Part shown: positions 27,145 to 36,191 of the stretch, piece after piece
Layout: the number at the start of each line of letters is the position of its first letter
How positions within the stretch are numbered: position 1 is the first letter of the stretch
NCBI GenBank assembly: GCA_965226945.1
Contig: OZ245717.1
Location: 3,286,001-3,350,000 of the forward strand
DNA from: SYLG01 sp965226945
Lineage (GTDB): Bacteria; Planctomycetota; Planctomycetia; Gemmatales; Gemmataceae
DNA: 64,000 nucleotides
Direction: 5' to 3'
Position numbers and translations under genes: made by a program
The notes under the pieces: model-generated
The model's database searches: none
What the model was told of the DNA's origin: nothing
The model's input: only the letters and a program-made list of their open reading frames with translations

Positions 27145-28587
27145 CTATTTCTCGGCTCGGACCTTGATCTGATAGGTTGCAGTCAGCAAATCGATCAGAG
27201 AATCTTTCTTCTGTTCTTTGAGTGAATCCATGACTTCGTCAGGCAGCTCCGGGGCAGTCAAAGTGGCAACGTTGCGTTTGACCTTCCAGACAAAGGGCTT
27301 GTCGGTGAAGCAATCGAAAGGAATCGGCAGATCGGTGATGTCCTCGAGCTTTTCGGGAAGTTTCCCTTCGTGGCCGGCCGCATAGTGGCGCACCGCTTCG
27401 ATGATCCGAATGGTCTGAATCTTGCGGTAAATCGAATGCAAAATCATATAGTTGAATAGGGGATTCTTAAAAAAGTCGTAGAACTTTGCATTGAAATTCT
27501 TGTAAAATGCGTGGCAATCTTGATTGAGCTTAATGAGTTGCGGCAGCGCTTCTCTTGCGGGCAGGGTGACATAAGCATTGTAACGAGAATCGATGCGGGC
27601 ATGGTTGAGAGCAAACCAGCGGATCAGCGCCTCTTCGGCGGTCATTTTCTCGACTTTTTCGGGCGCGATTCCCATTAATGCCGGTAGTTCGCCGCGGGCG
27701 ACATTCTCCGCGGCGGAGAATGCTTTTTTCTTCGCTGCCTCTCCCTTGGGAACGATCATGCCCACCGAGGTTTCGAGGTAGGACAATTGTTGATGGAGCA
27801 GCTTTTTCCATTCCTCGTCGGTTCGGGGTTTCTCAAGTTCGCTGAGGAAGGGGAAGGTCATCACGAGGATGTTGCCTTCCAGGTCGGCAGTGCGCTCGAG
27901 GCTCAGAATGTTTTTGGGAATTGAGCTTAAGGCCCAGTAAAGATTGGGACTCTTGGGGTGGCTAATCACATCCACCGCCCGGTCGAGCATGGTGCGCTCG
28001 ATCACTGCCGCGACCATTTGATTGATGACGAACGGAGTCTGGGCGATATGGCGACCGTTAGTGATGCCGACCTTGATGACATCGATCGTCTCGTTCATCT
28101 GGCCCTGAGACAGATGATACTTGGCCTTGGCGGACAAGCCGTGCCCCAGAAAATTCCTCAGACCTTGAAGATCGGGCAAAAGGACGAACATGGCGGGAAC
28201 CTCACCGATCGGATACTCCCAATGGGCCTCTCTCTTGTAGGCGGCTCGCTTCATATCTTCAAAAAATCGCTCGGGAAGGTCCGAGAAATTCTTCCATTTG
28301 GGATCGGTCAAGGGAACTTCGTCCCACTCGTGGAGTTTGTGAAAAACCTTCTGCATCCAATTCTGTTGTTCCCAGGGCAACCTGAGCAGAATTGGCACGG
28401 CATTACCCGGTTTCAGTTCATCCTCTCGGGGCACAAATCGGTACTTCAATACCGGAGATTCGATCGCTTTTGGGGTGATTTCCACCACGATCGGTTTCGG
28501 ATCGGCACCTTGCGAGGGCAAAGCGCAAACGGACAACAAGATTGGAGACAAAAGGGAAAGCCAAATAATCCACGCGAACCGTTTCAT
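27145..28587 (-). CDS. Secreted protein of unknown function
   Basis: About 480 residues. The frame is open to 28647, but ATG 28587 is chosen because AGGAG lies 7 nt upstream and a signal peptide begins there (MKRFAWIIWLSLLSPILLSV...QGAD). The mature part is hydrophilic and mostly helical by appearance, with stretches such as PILLRLPWEQQNWMQKVFHK and MILHSIYRKIQTIRIIEAVR and a C-terminal EEKKDSL-like charged end. No catalytic motif or known domain was recognised. It is 56 bp downstream of the anti-sigma-like gene on the same strand, so it may belong to that sigma-factor operon and be a structural or regulated target. Confidence 0.75.
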   Translation of the reverse strand: MKRFAWIIWLSLLSPILLSVCALPSQGADPKPIVVEITPKAIESPVLKYRFVPREDELKPGNAVPILLRLPWEQQNWMQKVFHKLHEWDEVPLTDPKWKNFSDLPERFFEDMKRAAYKREAHWEYPIGEVPAMFVLLPDLQGLRNFLGHGLSAKAKYHLSQGQMNETIDVIKVGITNGRHIAQTPFVINQMVAAVIERTMLDRAVDVISHPKSPNLYWALSSIPKNILSLERTADLEGNILVMTFPFLSELEKPRTDEEWKKLLHQQLSYLETSVGMIVPKGEAAKKKAFSAAENVARGELPALMGIAPEKVEKMTAEEALIRWFALNHARIDSRYNAYVTLPAREALPQLIKLNQDCHAFYKNFNAKFYDFFKNPLFNYMILHSIYRKIQTIRIIEAVRHYAAGHEGKLPEKLEDITDLPIPFDCFTDKPFVWKVKRNVATLTAPELPDEVMDSLKEQKKDSLIDLLTATYQIKVRAEK

Positions 28588-28643
28588 CGGTCGACTCCTT
28601 GCTTCAGGTGGTAATGGGAAGGAAAAAACGAAACAAAAGATCG

Positions 28644-29105
28644 TCAATAGTCTCGATTTTCCCCCTGGGAAAACCGAATCAAGGCGTGCGCCTTTTCGCT
28701 CGGGTCAAGACGGGCAAACTTCTGCCATTCCCGATCAAAAAGCTCTTCTTTATTCTCCTGACTTTTCCACGTTTCCCTGGGAGACGGTTGCGCTACGGAC
28801 GTTCCAAAAACCCCCGTATGCATCTCTTCCTTGGCAGCGATGGCGATCTGCGTCGTTCGCTCGCCCGAAGGTAAAGGCGCAACGGGCCGATTCCAGGGAT
28901 ATTGCGAAGCTACCAACATCAGGGCCAACGTCAGTGCACCTGTCTGCCAGATGCGCAGGCTTCTTCTTCCGGATCGTTTTCCCGCATCGAAAGCGCACTG
29001 GTAGATGAGCATTTGCTGGCGAACTGGATCGAGCTTGGGACCGTTGCCAAGCAGTTGCGCCTCCAGGGCGGACAGATCGTCATCCTTCAAGGAAAAATCG
29101 TTCAT
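28644..29105 (-). CDS. Probable membrane-anchored anti-sigma protein
   Basis: 153 residues with one membrane helix near 50-66 (LRIWQTGALTLALMLVASQY), an acidic N-terminal cytoplasmic segment (MNDFSLKDDDLSALEAQLLG) and an extracytoplasmic C-terminal part. Its ATG overlaps the TGA of the sigma-factor gene by 4 bp, the usual arrangement of an ECF sigma factor and its anti-sigma. No HxxxCxxC zinc anti-sigma motif is seen, so the assignment rests on position and topology. Confidence 0.6.
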   Translation of the reverse strand: MNDFSLKDDDLSALEAQLLGNGPKLDPVRQQMLIYQCAFDAGKRSGRRSLRIWQTGALTLALMLVASQYPWNRPVAPLPSGERTTQIAIAAKEEMHTGVFGTSVAQPSPRETWKSQENKEELFDREWQKFARLDPSEKAHALIRFSQGENRDY

Positions 29106-29587
29106 GGGAGGCGCTCCGTGGGCGAAACGAGCAGTTCACGCAAGTGCTTGAGGGCGGTTTCGTAGCGGCGAAAGGCGGTCGCGGGCGAGGTTCCGACAAG
29201 TTGGCCAATCTCTTCCCAGGACAAGCCGCCCCAGATGCGAGCGACCAGGATCTCCTTGAAAGATGCCTCAAGCGCTTCCACCGCCGCCATGGTTTCCGAT
29301 TGTTCCAGGGATTCGGCCGGGTTAGCGACGAACGCCTCGGGAAAGGCTCTGGCCGCATCCCGTTTGCTGCGCCTGACTTCCGAACGATTCGCCTTCTCTG
29401 CCAGGTTCTTGCAAACGGTAAACAACCAACTCCTGGGCTGTTCGGGCGCAGGATCCAGCGTCGCCAGGCGGCAGAAGGCTTCTTGCACAACATCTTCCCA
29501 GTGAGGGGTCCGCGAGCGGGTCCAAACCTGCAGAATCGCCGCATGGCTATCGATGAGACCCGCAAGCTGTTCGGCCGCCAAAGGCAT
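29102..29587 (-). CDS. ECF-type RNA polymerase sigma factor
   Basis: 161 residues. Sigma region 2 covers about 15-70 (WEDVVQEAFCRLATL, RSWLFTVCKNLAEKANR) and region 4 about 105-150 with the helix-turn-helix GLSWEEIGQLVGTSPATAFR. Such factors direct RNA polymerase to stress or envelope regulons after release from an anti-sigma, here the overlapping membrane protein downstream. ATG 29587 gives a typical, slightly short ECF length. Confidence 0.88.
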   Translation of the reverse strand: MPLAAEQLAGLIDSHAAILQVWTRSRTPHWEDVVQEAFCRLATLDPAPEQPRSWLFTVCKNLAEKANRSEVRRSKRDAARAFPEAFVANPAESLEQSETMAAVEALEASFKEILVARIWGGLSWEEIGQLVGTSPATAFRRYETALKHLRELLVSPTERLP

Positions 29588-29704
29588 GAAGGAAACCTTC
29601 CCACGTGATCCCAGTCACTTCTATGACCCCGCCAAAGCTGTTTCCTTTCATTGGGCTTTTGGATTTTCTTGGGATTCGGTGAGAGGGGATGCGAGGGTGC
29701 GAGA

Positions 29705-30094
29705 TTTTTTTCAACGCAAAGGCGCAAAGGAGACTTGGAAATCGGGTGTTGGAGGGAGGGGTGAGGGGATTCGCGAGGGGGAGAGGCTTTTTTCAACGCA
29801 AAGGCGCAAAGGGACCAAGGGCGCAAAGAAGAATGGAGGGGAAAACGGTCGGGAAAGCGATTTCTGGTGACGAGTGACGACGAAAATCAGGTTTGTCCGT
29901 GACGCAGGCTGAGGTTTCCAGGTCTTCTGCGTCTTTGCGTCCTTTGCGCCTCTGCGTTAAACTCCTCGACTTCCCCTCCCACAAACACCGTTGACCGTTC
30001 GGTTCCTTTGCGCCTCTGCGTTAATTTCTTCGTCTTTCCCATCCACCAGCGTCGCCGACGGATCGGTGACTTTGCGCCTTTGCGTTGGGTTTCT
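29705..30094. repeat. Array of GCGCAAAGG-type intergenic repeats
   Basis: The 548-bp gap before the sugar operon holds at least five copies of a roughly 20-25-bp element with core AACGCAAAGGCGCAAAGG. Copies at 29705-29730 and 29788-29828 read on the plus strand; copies at 29924-29968, 30003-30032 and 30069-30094 are inverted (TTTGCGCCTCTGCGTTAA type). No gene is seen here. The opposed orientation would let transcripts form long hairpins. The same family recurs at 35794-36162. Confidence 0.8.
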
Positions 30095-30135
30095 CGTCGT
30101 TCCCCTCCTTCCATAAAACACGGTAGGAGCACTTC

Positions 30136-31317
30136 ATGATCACGAAATCCAATTCGATGCAGGCAGTCATTGTGGGAACCGGCTTCATGAGCTGGGTTCA
30201 CTGGGAGGCGTTGGCTCGGCTGGGAATCGGTGTGCGTGGTGTTTTGGGGTCGGGACCCGGCAAGGCAGAGCAGTTGATCGCGCGGTTTCGCGCGGAGTCG
30301 ACGGCCAGGGTTTACCAGACCTACGAAGAGATCATGAACGATCCCGCGGCCCAGGTCGTGCATCTGGTCGTGCCCAATCGGTATCATTTTGCCATGGCGA
30401 AAGCCGCGCTGGAAGCGGGTAAGCATGTGCTTTGCGAAAAACCGCTGGCGATGAATCCGGCCGAATCGGCGGCGCTCGTTGAGTTGGCGCGCAAGCACCC
30501 GCAGCAGGCTGCGGCGGTCAATTACAATATTCGGTTTTATCCGCTGTGTCTGGAGGCGCGCGAACGTGTGCGTGGCGGCGACATTGGCGATCTGTTTCAT
30601 ATCAGCGGCAGCTATGTGCAGGACTGGCTGCTCTGGCAAACCGACTACAACTGGCGAGTGCTTGCCGCCGAAGGCGGAGATCTTCGCGCCGTTGCCGATA
30701 TCGGCACCCACTGGCTCGATCTGATCAGCTCGATCACCGGTTTAGACATCGAGTCGGTGTGCGCCGACTTGCGTACCGTTCATCCGCAAAGGCAAAAACC
30801 TGCCGGAGAGATTGTGACCTTTGCGGGGAAGAATGCTCCCGTCGCCGCGGGCAAACCGGTCGACATCACGACTGACGATTACGGTGGCATCTTGCTCAGG
30901 CTGAGCGGCGGTGTGCGGGCGAACTTGACAGTTTCTCAGGTGAATGCAGGCCGTAAGAATTGCTTGCGCTTTGAAATGGCCGGCTCGAAGAAGGCGCTGG
31001 CGTGGAACAGCGAATCGCCCAACGAGATGTGGATTGGCCATCGCGACGAACCCAATCAACTGCTCTTGCGTGACCCCGCCCTGCTTGGCGGTGCTGCCCG
31101 CGCGGCGGCCGACTACCCCGGTGGTCATAACGAAGGCTTTGACGATTCGTTCAAGGCGGCGTTTCGTGTTTTGTACGACTACATTGGCGCGGGCGATTTC
31201 ACGGCGCCGCCGCCTTATCCGACGTTTGCCGACGGTCACAAGGAAATTGTCGTTTGTGAGGCGATCTTGAAGAGCCACCGCGAGCGGCGCTGGGTCGATA
31301 TCAAGGAGATTGCATGA
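30136..31317 (+). CDS. Gfo/Idh/MocA-family oxidoreductase
   Basis: 393 residues. An N-terminal Rossmann fold begins AVIVGTGFMSWVHWEAL, and the family signature CEKPLAMNPAES is at about 103-114 with the Lys that contacts substrate and NAD(P). The C-terminal half is the alpha/beta substrate domain. Members oxidise sugars, inositols or their derivatives with NAD(P). The start ATG 30136 has GGAG 6 nt upstream. Its stop overlaps the next start by 4 bp (ATGA), heading a four-gene operon with an epimerase/isomerase, a ROK kinase and DeoC, so it probably acts early in catabolism of a sugar or sugar derivative; the exact substrate cannot be read from sequence. Confidence 0.88.
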   Translation: MITKSNSMQAVIVGTGFMSWVHWEALARLGIGVRGVLGSGPGKAEQLIARFRAESTARVYQTYEEIMNDPAAQVVHLVVPNRYHFAMAKAALEAGKHVLCEKPLAMNPAESAALVELARKHPQQAAAVNYNIRFYPLCLEARERVRGGDIGDLFHISGSYVQDWLLWQTDYNWRVLAAEGGDLRAVADIGTHWLDLISSITGLDIESVCADLRTVHPQRQKPAGEIVTFAGKNAPVAAGKPVDITTDDYGGILLRLSGGVRANLTVSQVNAGRKNCLRFEMAGSKKALAWNSESPNEMWIGHRDEPNQLLLRDPALLGGAARAAADYPGGHNEGFDDSFKAAFRVLYDYIGAGDFTAPPPYPTFADGHKEIVVCEAILKSHRERRWVDIKEIA

Positions 31318-32246
31318 AACTGGGATTTGTCAGCGCGATTTTGCCCGAACTGGATCTGGAACAGGTGTTTCGCATCGCCGGCCGCCTCGGCTACGACTGC
31401 GTCGAGGTGATGTGCTGGCCCGTGGGCAAGGCCGAACGGCGCTACGCAGGTGTGACGCACATTGATGTCGAAGCGCTGGACGATGCTGCCGTGGCCAGGA
31501 TCAAGGATCTGGTCAAACAGACCGGAGTCGAAATCAGTGGCCTGGGCTATTACCCCAATGCGTTGTCGCCGGACGCGACCGAATCGGCGAATTGCGTGGC
31601 ACATATCCGCAAGGTGATGGATGGCGCCGCTCGCCTTGGATTAGGCCATGTCAACACCTTTGTTGGGCGGGATTTCACCAAATCGGTGGATGACAACTGG
31701 CCGCGCTTTGTCGCAACTTGGCGCCCCTTGCTTGATCATGCGCAAACGCTCAAGCTCAAGGTTGGTATCGAAAACTGCCCCATGCTCTTTTCCAAGGATG
31801 AATGGCCAGGAGGCAAGAATCTGGCCATCAGCCCCGCGATCTGGCGCAGGATGTTTCAGGACCTTCCCTACGAGGGTTTTGGACTCAACTACGACCCCTC
31901 GCACATGATCTGGCAACAGATGTGCTACCTGGAGCCGATTCGCGAGTTCGCCAAAAAACTCTTTCACATCCATGCCAAGGATGTGCGCCTCGATCGGCAC
32001 AAGCTCAACCAGGTCGGCATTCTGGCGAACCCCAGCGAATACCACACGCCCAAGCTACCCGGAATGGGCGATGTTCACTGGGGTTCTTTTTTCGGTGCCT
32101 TGACCGATAGCGGTTTCAACGGATCGGTGTGCGTCGAGGTGGAAGATCGCGCCTTTGAGGGATCGCTGGAATCTCGAATCGCGTCATTGCGCCAATCGCT
32201 CACCTTCTTGCGCAACTATGTTCCCAAGCGCGGGGAGCATTCGTGA
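31314..32246 (+). CDS. Sugar phosphate isomerase/epimerase (xylose-isomerase-like TIM barrel)
   Basis: 310 residues with the pattern of AP-endonuclease-family-2 TIM barrels: LGYDCVEVMCW near the N-terminus, LKVGIENCPM, FGLNYDPSHMIWQ, FHIHAKDV and CVEVEDRAFEG, which supply the His/Glu/Asp metal ligands. Family members interconvert ketoses, inosose or ketosugars. It overlaps its neighbours by 4 bp on both sides (ATGA at 31314, GTGA at 32243), so it is translationally coupled to the dehydrogenase and the kinase. Confidence 0.85.
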   Translation: MKLGFVSAILPELDLEQVFRIAGRLGYDCVEVMCWPVGKAERRYAGVTHIDVEALDDAAVARIKDLVKQTGVEISGLGYYPNALSPDATESANCVAHIRKVMDGAARLGLGHVNTFVGRDFTKSVDDNWPRFVATWRPLLDHAQTLKLKVGIENCPMLFSKDEWPGGKNLAISPAIWRRMFQDLPYEGFGLNYDPSHMIWQQMCYLEPIREFAKKLFHIHAKDVRLDRHKLNQVGILANPSEYHTPKLPGMGDVHWGSFFGALTDSGFNGSVCVEVEDRAFEGSLESRIASLRQSLTFLRNYVPKRGEHS

Positions 32247-33196
32247 GCGGCATCTATGCCGGGGTCGACCTGGGCGGGACCAACATCAAAGCCGTCATCG
32301 CTTGCTCATCAGGAGAGATCCTGGCCGAGTCGAATACTCCCACGCTGGCTCATGAAGGGCCGCAAAAGGTCCTTGATCGCATTGCCGCGATCGTGGAGGA
32401 ACTTGCCAGGCAGGCAGGTCATCCGCCACAGGCGGTCGGCATGGGCTGCCCAGGGCTGGTCGATGTCGAGAAGGGATTCACCCGATTCTTCCCCAACTTG
32501 CCGACCCAGTGGCGCGATGTACCAGTGGCCGCTGTGCTTGGCCAGAAGCTGGGTTGTCCGGTGCGCTTGCTCAACGATGTCCGCTGCGCGACTTTGGGCG
32601 AACAATCGTTCGGCCAGGGCCGGGATGTCGCGACGATGGTGTTTTTCGCCGTGGGCACCGGCATCGGTGGCGGCGTGATTGTCGATGGCAAGCTGCGCTT
32701 GGGGCCACTTGGCGCGGCGGGAGAGCTGGGGCATCAAACGGTTTTGCCCGACGGTCCCCTTTGCGGTTGTGGCAATCACGGCTGCCTCGAAGCCCTGGCC
32801 AGCGCCACGGCGATTGCCGCCGAGGGCTTGCGCCTGATGCGCGGCGGCATGGCCAGTGCGCTCTTCCAGAGGATTCAGGGGGATGCCAACCAAATCACGC
32901 CCAGAGTCATGGCCGAAGTGGCAGACCAAGATCCGGCCGTCCGCGATGTGCTGGTGCGCGCGGCGCGCTGGCTGGGCATCGGCGTGGCCAATGCGGTGAC
33001 GATTCTTCATCCCGATCTTGTTGTGCTGGGCGGAGGCGTCGCCGAGATGGGTGACTTGTTATTGGATGAGGTGCGCGCGGTGGTGCGCAAGCGGGTCGGG
33101 ATGTTTCCCACGGATGATGTGCGCATGGAAAGATCGCAACTGGGCGAACAGGCCGGAGTGTTGGGTGCGATCGCCTGGGCGGCGAAGGGCATTTAG
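32243..33196 (+). CDS. ROK-family sugar kinase
   Basis: 317 residues. The N-terminal phosphate loop GVDLGGTNIKAVI, the acidic catalytic region (LNDVRCATLGEQSFG) and the ROK zinc motif CGCGNHGCLEALAS are all present. The product phosphorylates a hexose or amino sugar with ATP. The start is GTG at 32243 and overlaps the previous stop (GTGA). No N-terminal helix-turn-helix is present, so it is a kinase rather than a ROK repressor. DeoC follows after 35 bp. Confidence 0.88.
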   Translation: MSGIYAGVDLGGTNIKAVIACSSGEILAESNTPTLAHEGPQKVLDRIAAIVEELARQAGHPPQAVGMGCPGLVDVEKGFTRFFPNLPTQWRDVPVAAVLGQKLGCPVRLLNDVRCATLGEQSFGQGRDVATMVFFAVGTGIGGGVIVDGKLRLGPLGAAGELGHQTVLPDGPLCGCGNHGCLEALASATAIAAEGLRLMRGGMASALFQRIQGDANQITPRVMAEVADQDPAVRDVLVRAARWLGIGVANAVTILHPDLVVLGGGVAEMGDLLLDEVRAVVRKRVGMFPTDDVRMERSQLGEQAGVLGAIAWAAKGI

Positions 33197-33231
33197 GGAT
33201 CGATCACGTATTCGAATGAGGGGCAAGCACG

Positions 33232-34026
33232 ATGAAGTACAGCTACGAGCAGTTGGCCAAGATGATCGATCATTCCTTGCTCCATCCGACGATGACCGAT
33301 CAGGAACTGGAAGAGGGTTGCAAGATCGCGACCAAGTACCAGGTCGCCTCGGTGTGCATCAAACCTTACGCAGTCAAAAGCGCCGCCCTGATGCTCAAGG
33401 GAAGTGGCGTACTCGTGGGAGCGGTCATCGGTTTTCCCCATGGCAATTCCCTCACCGAATCGAAGCGTTATGAAACCGAGCTAGCCTGCCGCGATGGAGC
33501 GGCCGAAATCGACATGGTGATCAACATTGGCAAGGCGCTCTCGGGCGATTGGAACTATGTCGAAGCCGATGTGCGTGCCGTCTGCGATGAAGCGCACAAG
33601 CACGGGGCCAAGGTGAAGGTGATTTTTGAAAACGACTATTTGACCAAGGGAGGCGCGGGATTGAGCGCCGACGAATTCAAAACCAAATTATGCTCCCTTT
33701 GCGAGAAGGCCGGCGCCGACTGGGTGAAAACCTCAAGTGGCTACGGTTTTGTGAAGCAGGCCGACGGCAGTTACAACTACAAGGGGGCCACCGAGCATGA
33801 CCTGGCGCTGATGCGCGCGCATGTCTCCGAGCGGGTGCAGGTCAAGGCAGCGGGGGGGGTGCGCGACCTCGATGGGCTGATCAAGGTTCGCGACCTTGGC
33901 GTCTCGCGCTGCGGAGCGACTGCGACCGCGGCGATGCTTGACGAATACCGCCGGCGCGAAGCTGCGGAAAAAGCGGGTCAGGCAATGGCGCAGAAATCCG
34001 GTTCAATCGGTTCGGGTGGGTATTGA
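33232..34026 (+). CDS. deoC: Deoxyribose-phosphate aldolase
   Basis: 264 residues. DeoC features: LAKMIDHSLLHPTMTDQE at the N-terminus, CIKPYAV, GFPHGNSLTESKRYE, the helix region AAEIDMVINIGKAL, and WVKTSSGY containing the Schiff-base Lys, followed by VKAAGGVRD with the second active-site Lys. It cleaves 2-deoxyribose-5-phosphate to glyceraldehyde-3-phosphate and acetaldehyde. The usual KVI(L/T)ET is replaced by KVIFENDYLTKGG, an insertion or substitution near the active site that might alter specificity. Last gene of the sugar operon; start ATG 33232 with GAGGGG upstream. Confidence 0.88.
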   Translation: MKYSYEQLAKMIDHSLLHPTMTDQELEEGCKIATKYQVASVCIKPYAVKSAALMLKGSGVLVGAVIGFPHGNSLTESKRYETELACRDGAAEIDMVINIGKALSGDWNYVEADVRAVCDEAHKHGAKVKVIFENDYLTKGGAGLSADEFKTKLCSLCEKAGADWVKTSSGYGFVKQADGSYNYKGATEHDLALMRAHVSERVQVKAAGGVRDLDGLIKVRDLGVSRCGATATAAMLDEYRRREAAEKAGQAMAQKSGSIGSGGY

Positions 34027-34051
34027 GCGGCGACAAGGGTAGGTGAGTTTC

Positions 34052-34591
34052 ATGATTTCTTTCAAACGGCCAAGCCAGGTCTTTCTTCATTGCCCTCGTT
34101 GCGGGCTTCATCGTGGCGAGCCGGAATCGGTCACGGCGCCCTTTGCTTGCAAGGGCTGCGCTTTCACCTTTTACTTTAATCCAGCCGTCGCCGCGGCGGT
34201 GTTCATCGAAGGAGCGGACCGCTCGGTGTTGCTCATCAAGCGGGCCAAGGATCCGGCCAAGGGGAAACTGGCACCTCCGGGCGGATTTGTCGACATTGGC
34301 GAAACCGCCGAGACGGGAATCGTGCGTGAAGTCCGCGAAGAAGTCGGGCTGGAACTCGCCGACTTGAGGTTTCTTTGCTCCGAGCCCAACCACTATTTCT
34401 ACAAGGAGGTGCAATATCCCGTGTTGGACCTTTTCTTCACCGCCAGGGCGATTGCACCAGAGACCGCCCAGGCACTCGACGATGTTGATGGTTTTGTCTG
34501 GGTGCAGGAAAAAGAAATCGTTGCCGAGGACCTGGCATTTCCTTCCATGCAGGCGGCCTGGAGGCTGCGGCGGGAAAGGGGCAACTCATAG
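34052..34591 (+). CDS. Nudix hydrolase with N-terminal zinc ribbon
   Basis: 179 residues from ATG 34052; GTG 34043 is a possible alternative. A CPRC (14-17) and CKGC (33-36) pair forms a zinc ribbon, as in NudC-like and related Nudix enzymes. The Nudix box runs from 77 to 100 (GGFVDIGETAETGIVREVRE plus EVGL) with all metal-binding Glu present. It hydrolyses a nucleoside diphosphate linked to another group; the substrate is unknown. It lies 25 bp after deoC and may be read from the same transcript. Confidence 0.85.
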   Translation: MISFKRPSQVFLHCPRCGLHRGEPESVTAPFACKGCAFTFYFNPAVAAAVFIEGADRSVLLIKRAKDPAKGKLAPPGGFVDIGETAETGIVREVREEVGLELADLRFLCSEPNHYFYKEVQYPVLDLFFTARAIAPETAQALDDVDGFVWVQEKEIVAEDLAFPSMQAAWRLRRERGNS

Positions 34592-34756
34592 TCCGAGGCC
34601 GGCAAGAATTGCTCGCCGTGTCGCTACCAATTCCTTGGTTGTCCGGTAGGAACGCCCAGTAAGAAAAGGCGCTGGGAATAGAACCTGTCCGCTTTCCTAG
34701 AATGAGGTCGATTCCACTTCTTACCCAGTGAAGTTCCCGTCCCGAGGAGTTTGAAC

Positions 34757-35776
34757 ATGAAGTTTCGTGGATATGCCGCAACCGAACAGGGTAAGCCGCT
34801 GGTTCCCTTCGAATACGACCCGGGACCATTGAAGATCGACGAGGTCGATATCGCGGTGGAATCGTGCGGGCTTTGCCACAGTGATTTGAGCATGCTGGAG
34901 AATCAGTGGGGAGCCACCCAGTACCCATTGATTCCCGGCCACGAAGCGATCGGAAAGGTCGTTGCGCTGGGAGACGGTGTCAATCACCTGAAAGTGGGCC
35001 AGCGCGTTGGCCTGGGCTGGCGATCTCGCTCTTGTATGGTTTGCGACCAGTGTTTTAGCGGTAACCACAATCGTTGCGCGACGCCAGGTCAAAACGCTGA
35101 CACGGTCGTTCATCGTCATGGGGCCTTTGCCGACAAGGTCCGCTGCCAGGCGGCCTGGGCGTTTCCCTTGCCCGAGAGTGTCGATCCGCTCACCGCGGGA
35201 CCGCTTTTCTGCGGCGGTATTACGGTTTTTTCGCCGATCGTGATCAACCATGTGCTGCCGACACACCGGGTCGCGGTCGTGGGCATCGGCGGCCTGGGTC
35301 ATATGGCCATCGCCTTTTTGAAGGCCTGGGGCTGCGAGGTGACGGCGTTCTCGACGAGCGCCTCGAAGGAGGCCGAAGCCCGGTCGATGGGAGCCCATCA
35401 TTTTTTGAGCACGCGAGATCCCAAGGCGCTGGAGAGTGCGGCGGGCCGCTTTGATCTCATCCTCGTCACGGTCAATGCCGGCCTCGATTGGGACGCCTAT
35501 GTCAAGGCACTTCGTCCCGGCGGCAAACTTCACATCGTGGGGGCGATTGCCAAGTTCGAAGCAACCTGGTTCCCGATCCTCGTTGGTCAAAAATCCGTAG
35601 GCGGCTCCCCTGTGGGCGGTCCCGCCACCATGTTGCAAATGCTCGACTTCGCCGGTCGCAACAAGATCCGCCCGATCGTCGAAACCTTTCCGATGTCGAA
35701 GATCAACGAAGCCTTCGAACACCTAAAGCACGGCAACCCCCGCTACCGCATCGTACTAACTCAAGATCTGAAATAG
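34757..35776 (+). CDS. Zinc-dependent alcohol dehydrogenase, cinnamyl-alcohol/YahK type
   Basis: 339 residues from ATG 34757 (GAGGAG 7 nt upstream; TTG 34751 is less likely). Catalytic zinc ligands: CGLCHSD at 37-43 and GHE at 61-63. Structural zinc Cys residues are at 93, 96, 99 and 107. The Rossmann motif is VVGIGGLGHMAIAF. This arrangement is typical of NADPH-dependent medium-chain aldehyde reductases of the YahK/CAD group. It stands alone, 165 bp after the Nudix gene, and is followed directly by a repeat array. Confidence 0.9.
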   Translation: MKFRGYAATEQGKPLVPFEYDPGPLKIDEVDIAVESCGLCHSDLSMLENQWGATQYPLIPGHEAIGKVVALGDGVNHLKVGQRVGLGWRSRSCMVCDQCFSGNHNRCATPGQNADTVVHRHGAFADKVRCQAAWAFPLPESVDPLTAGPLFCGGITVFSPIVINHVLPTHRVAVVGIGGLGHMAIAFLKAWGCEVTAFSTSASKEAEARSMGAHHFLSTRDPKALESAAGRFDLILVTVNAGLDWDAYVKALRPGGKLHIVGAIAKFEATWFPILVGQKSVGGSPVGGPATMLQMLDFAGRNKIRPIVETFPMSKINEAFEHLKHGNPRYRIVLTQDLK

Positions 35777-35793
35777 GAAGTAAGAGAGAAGCA

Positions 35794-36162
35794 TTTTAAC
35801 GCAGAGGCGCAAAGGACGCCAAGCCGCAAAGGACCTTGGAGTGGATAGGTAGGCGGTGCTGGTGGGAGGGAAAGACGAGGAGTTTAACGCAGAGGCGCAA
35901 AGGACGCCAAGCCGCAAAGAGAGATTTTGGTGCAAGGGGCGCGGCAAAAGGGAGAGTGGGCACCCAGTCAAGCGGCCCAATCCGCCTCCATGTAGCGGGC
36001 CTCTTTCCGTATCTGATTCATGGATCTCTGCGCCTTTGCGTCCTTTGCGCCTCTGCGTTAAAAAAGGCCTCTCACTCTCGCGAAATCTCGCACGGCCCTC
36101 AGTGCTCATTCAGACGCTTCTTTGCGCCTTTGCGTCCTCTGCACCTTTGCGTTGAAAAAAAT
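35794..36162. repeat. Second array of GCGCAAAGG-type intergenic repeats
   Basis: The 415-bp gap holds four elements: two on the plus strand (35794-35832 and 35878-35922, both TTTAACGCAGAGGCGCAAAG followed by GACGCCAAGCCGCAAAG) and two inverted (36024-36066 and 36116-36162). No gene is seen. This mirrors the array at 29705-30094, so the 5.6-kb block between them is bracketed by the same repeat family. Confidence 0.82.
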
Positions 36163-36191
36163 CTTTCTCCCTCGCCTCACCTCTTCTCCCC

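Noticed and set aside
29705..36162. CRISPR or coding interpretation of the GCGCAAAGG repeats
   Set aside because: Spacing is irregular, orientation is mixed, and open frames through them are low-complexity.
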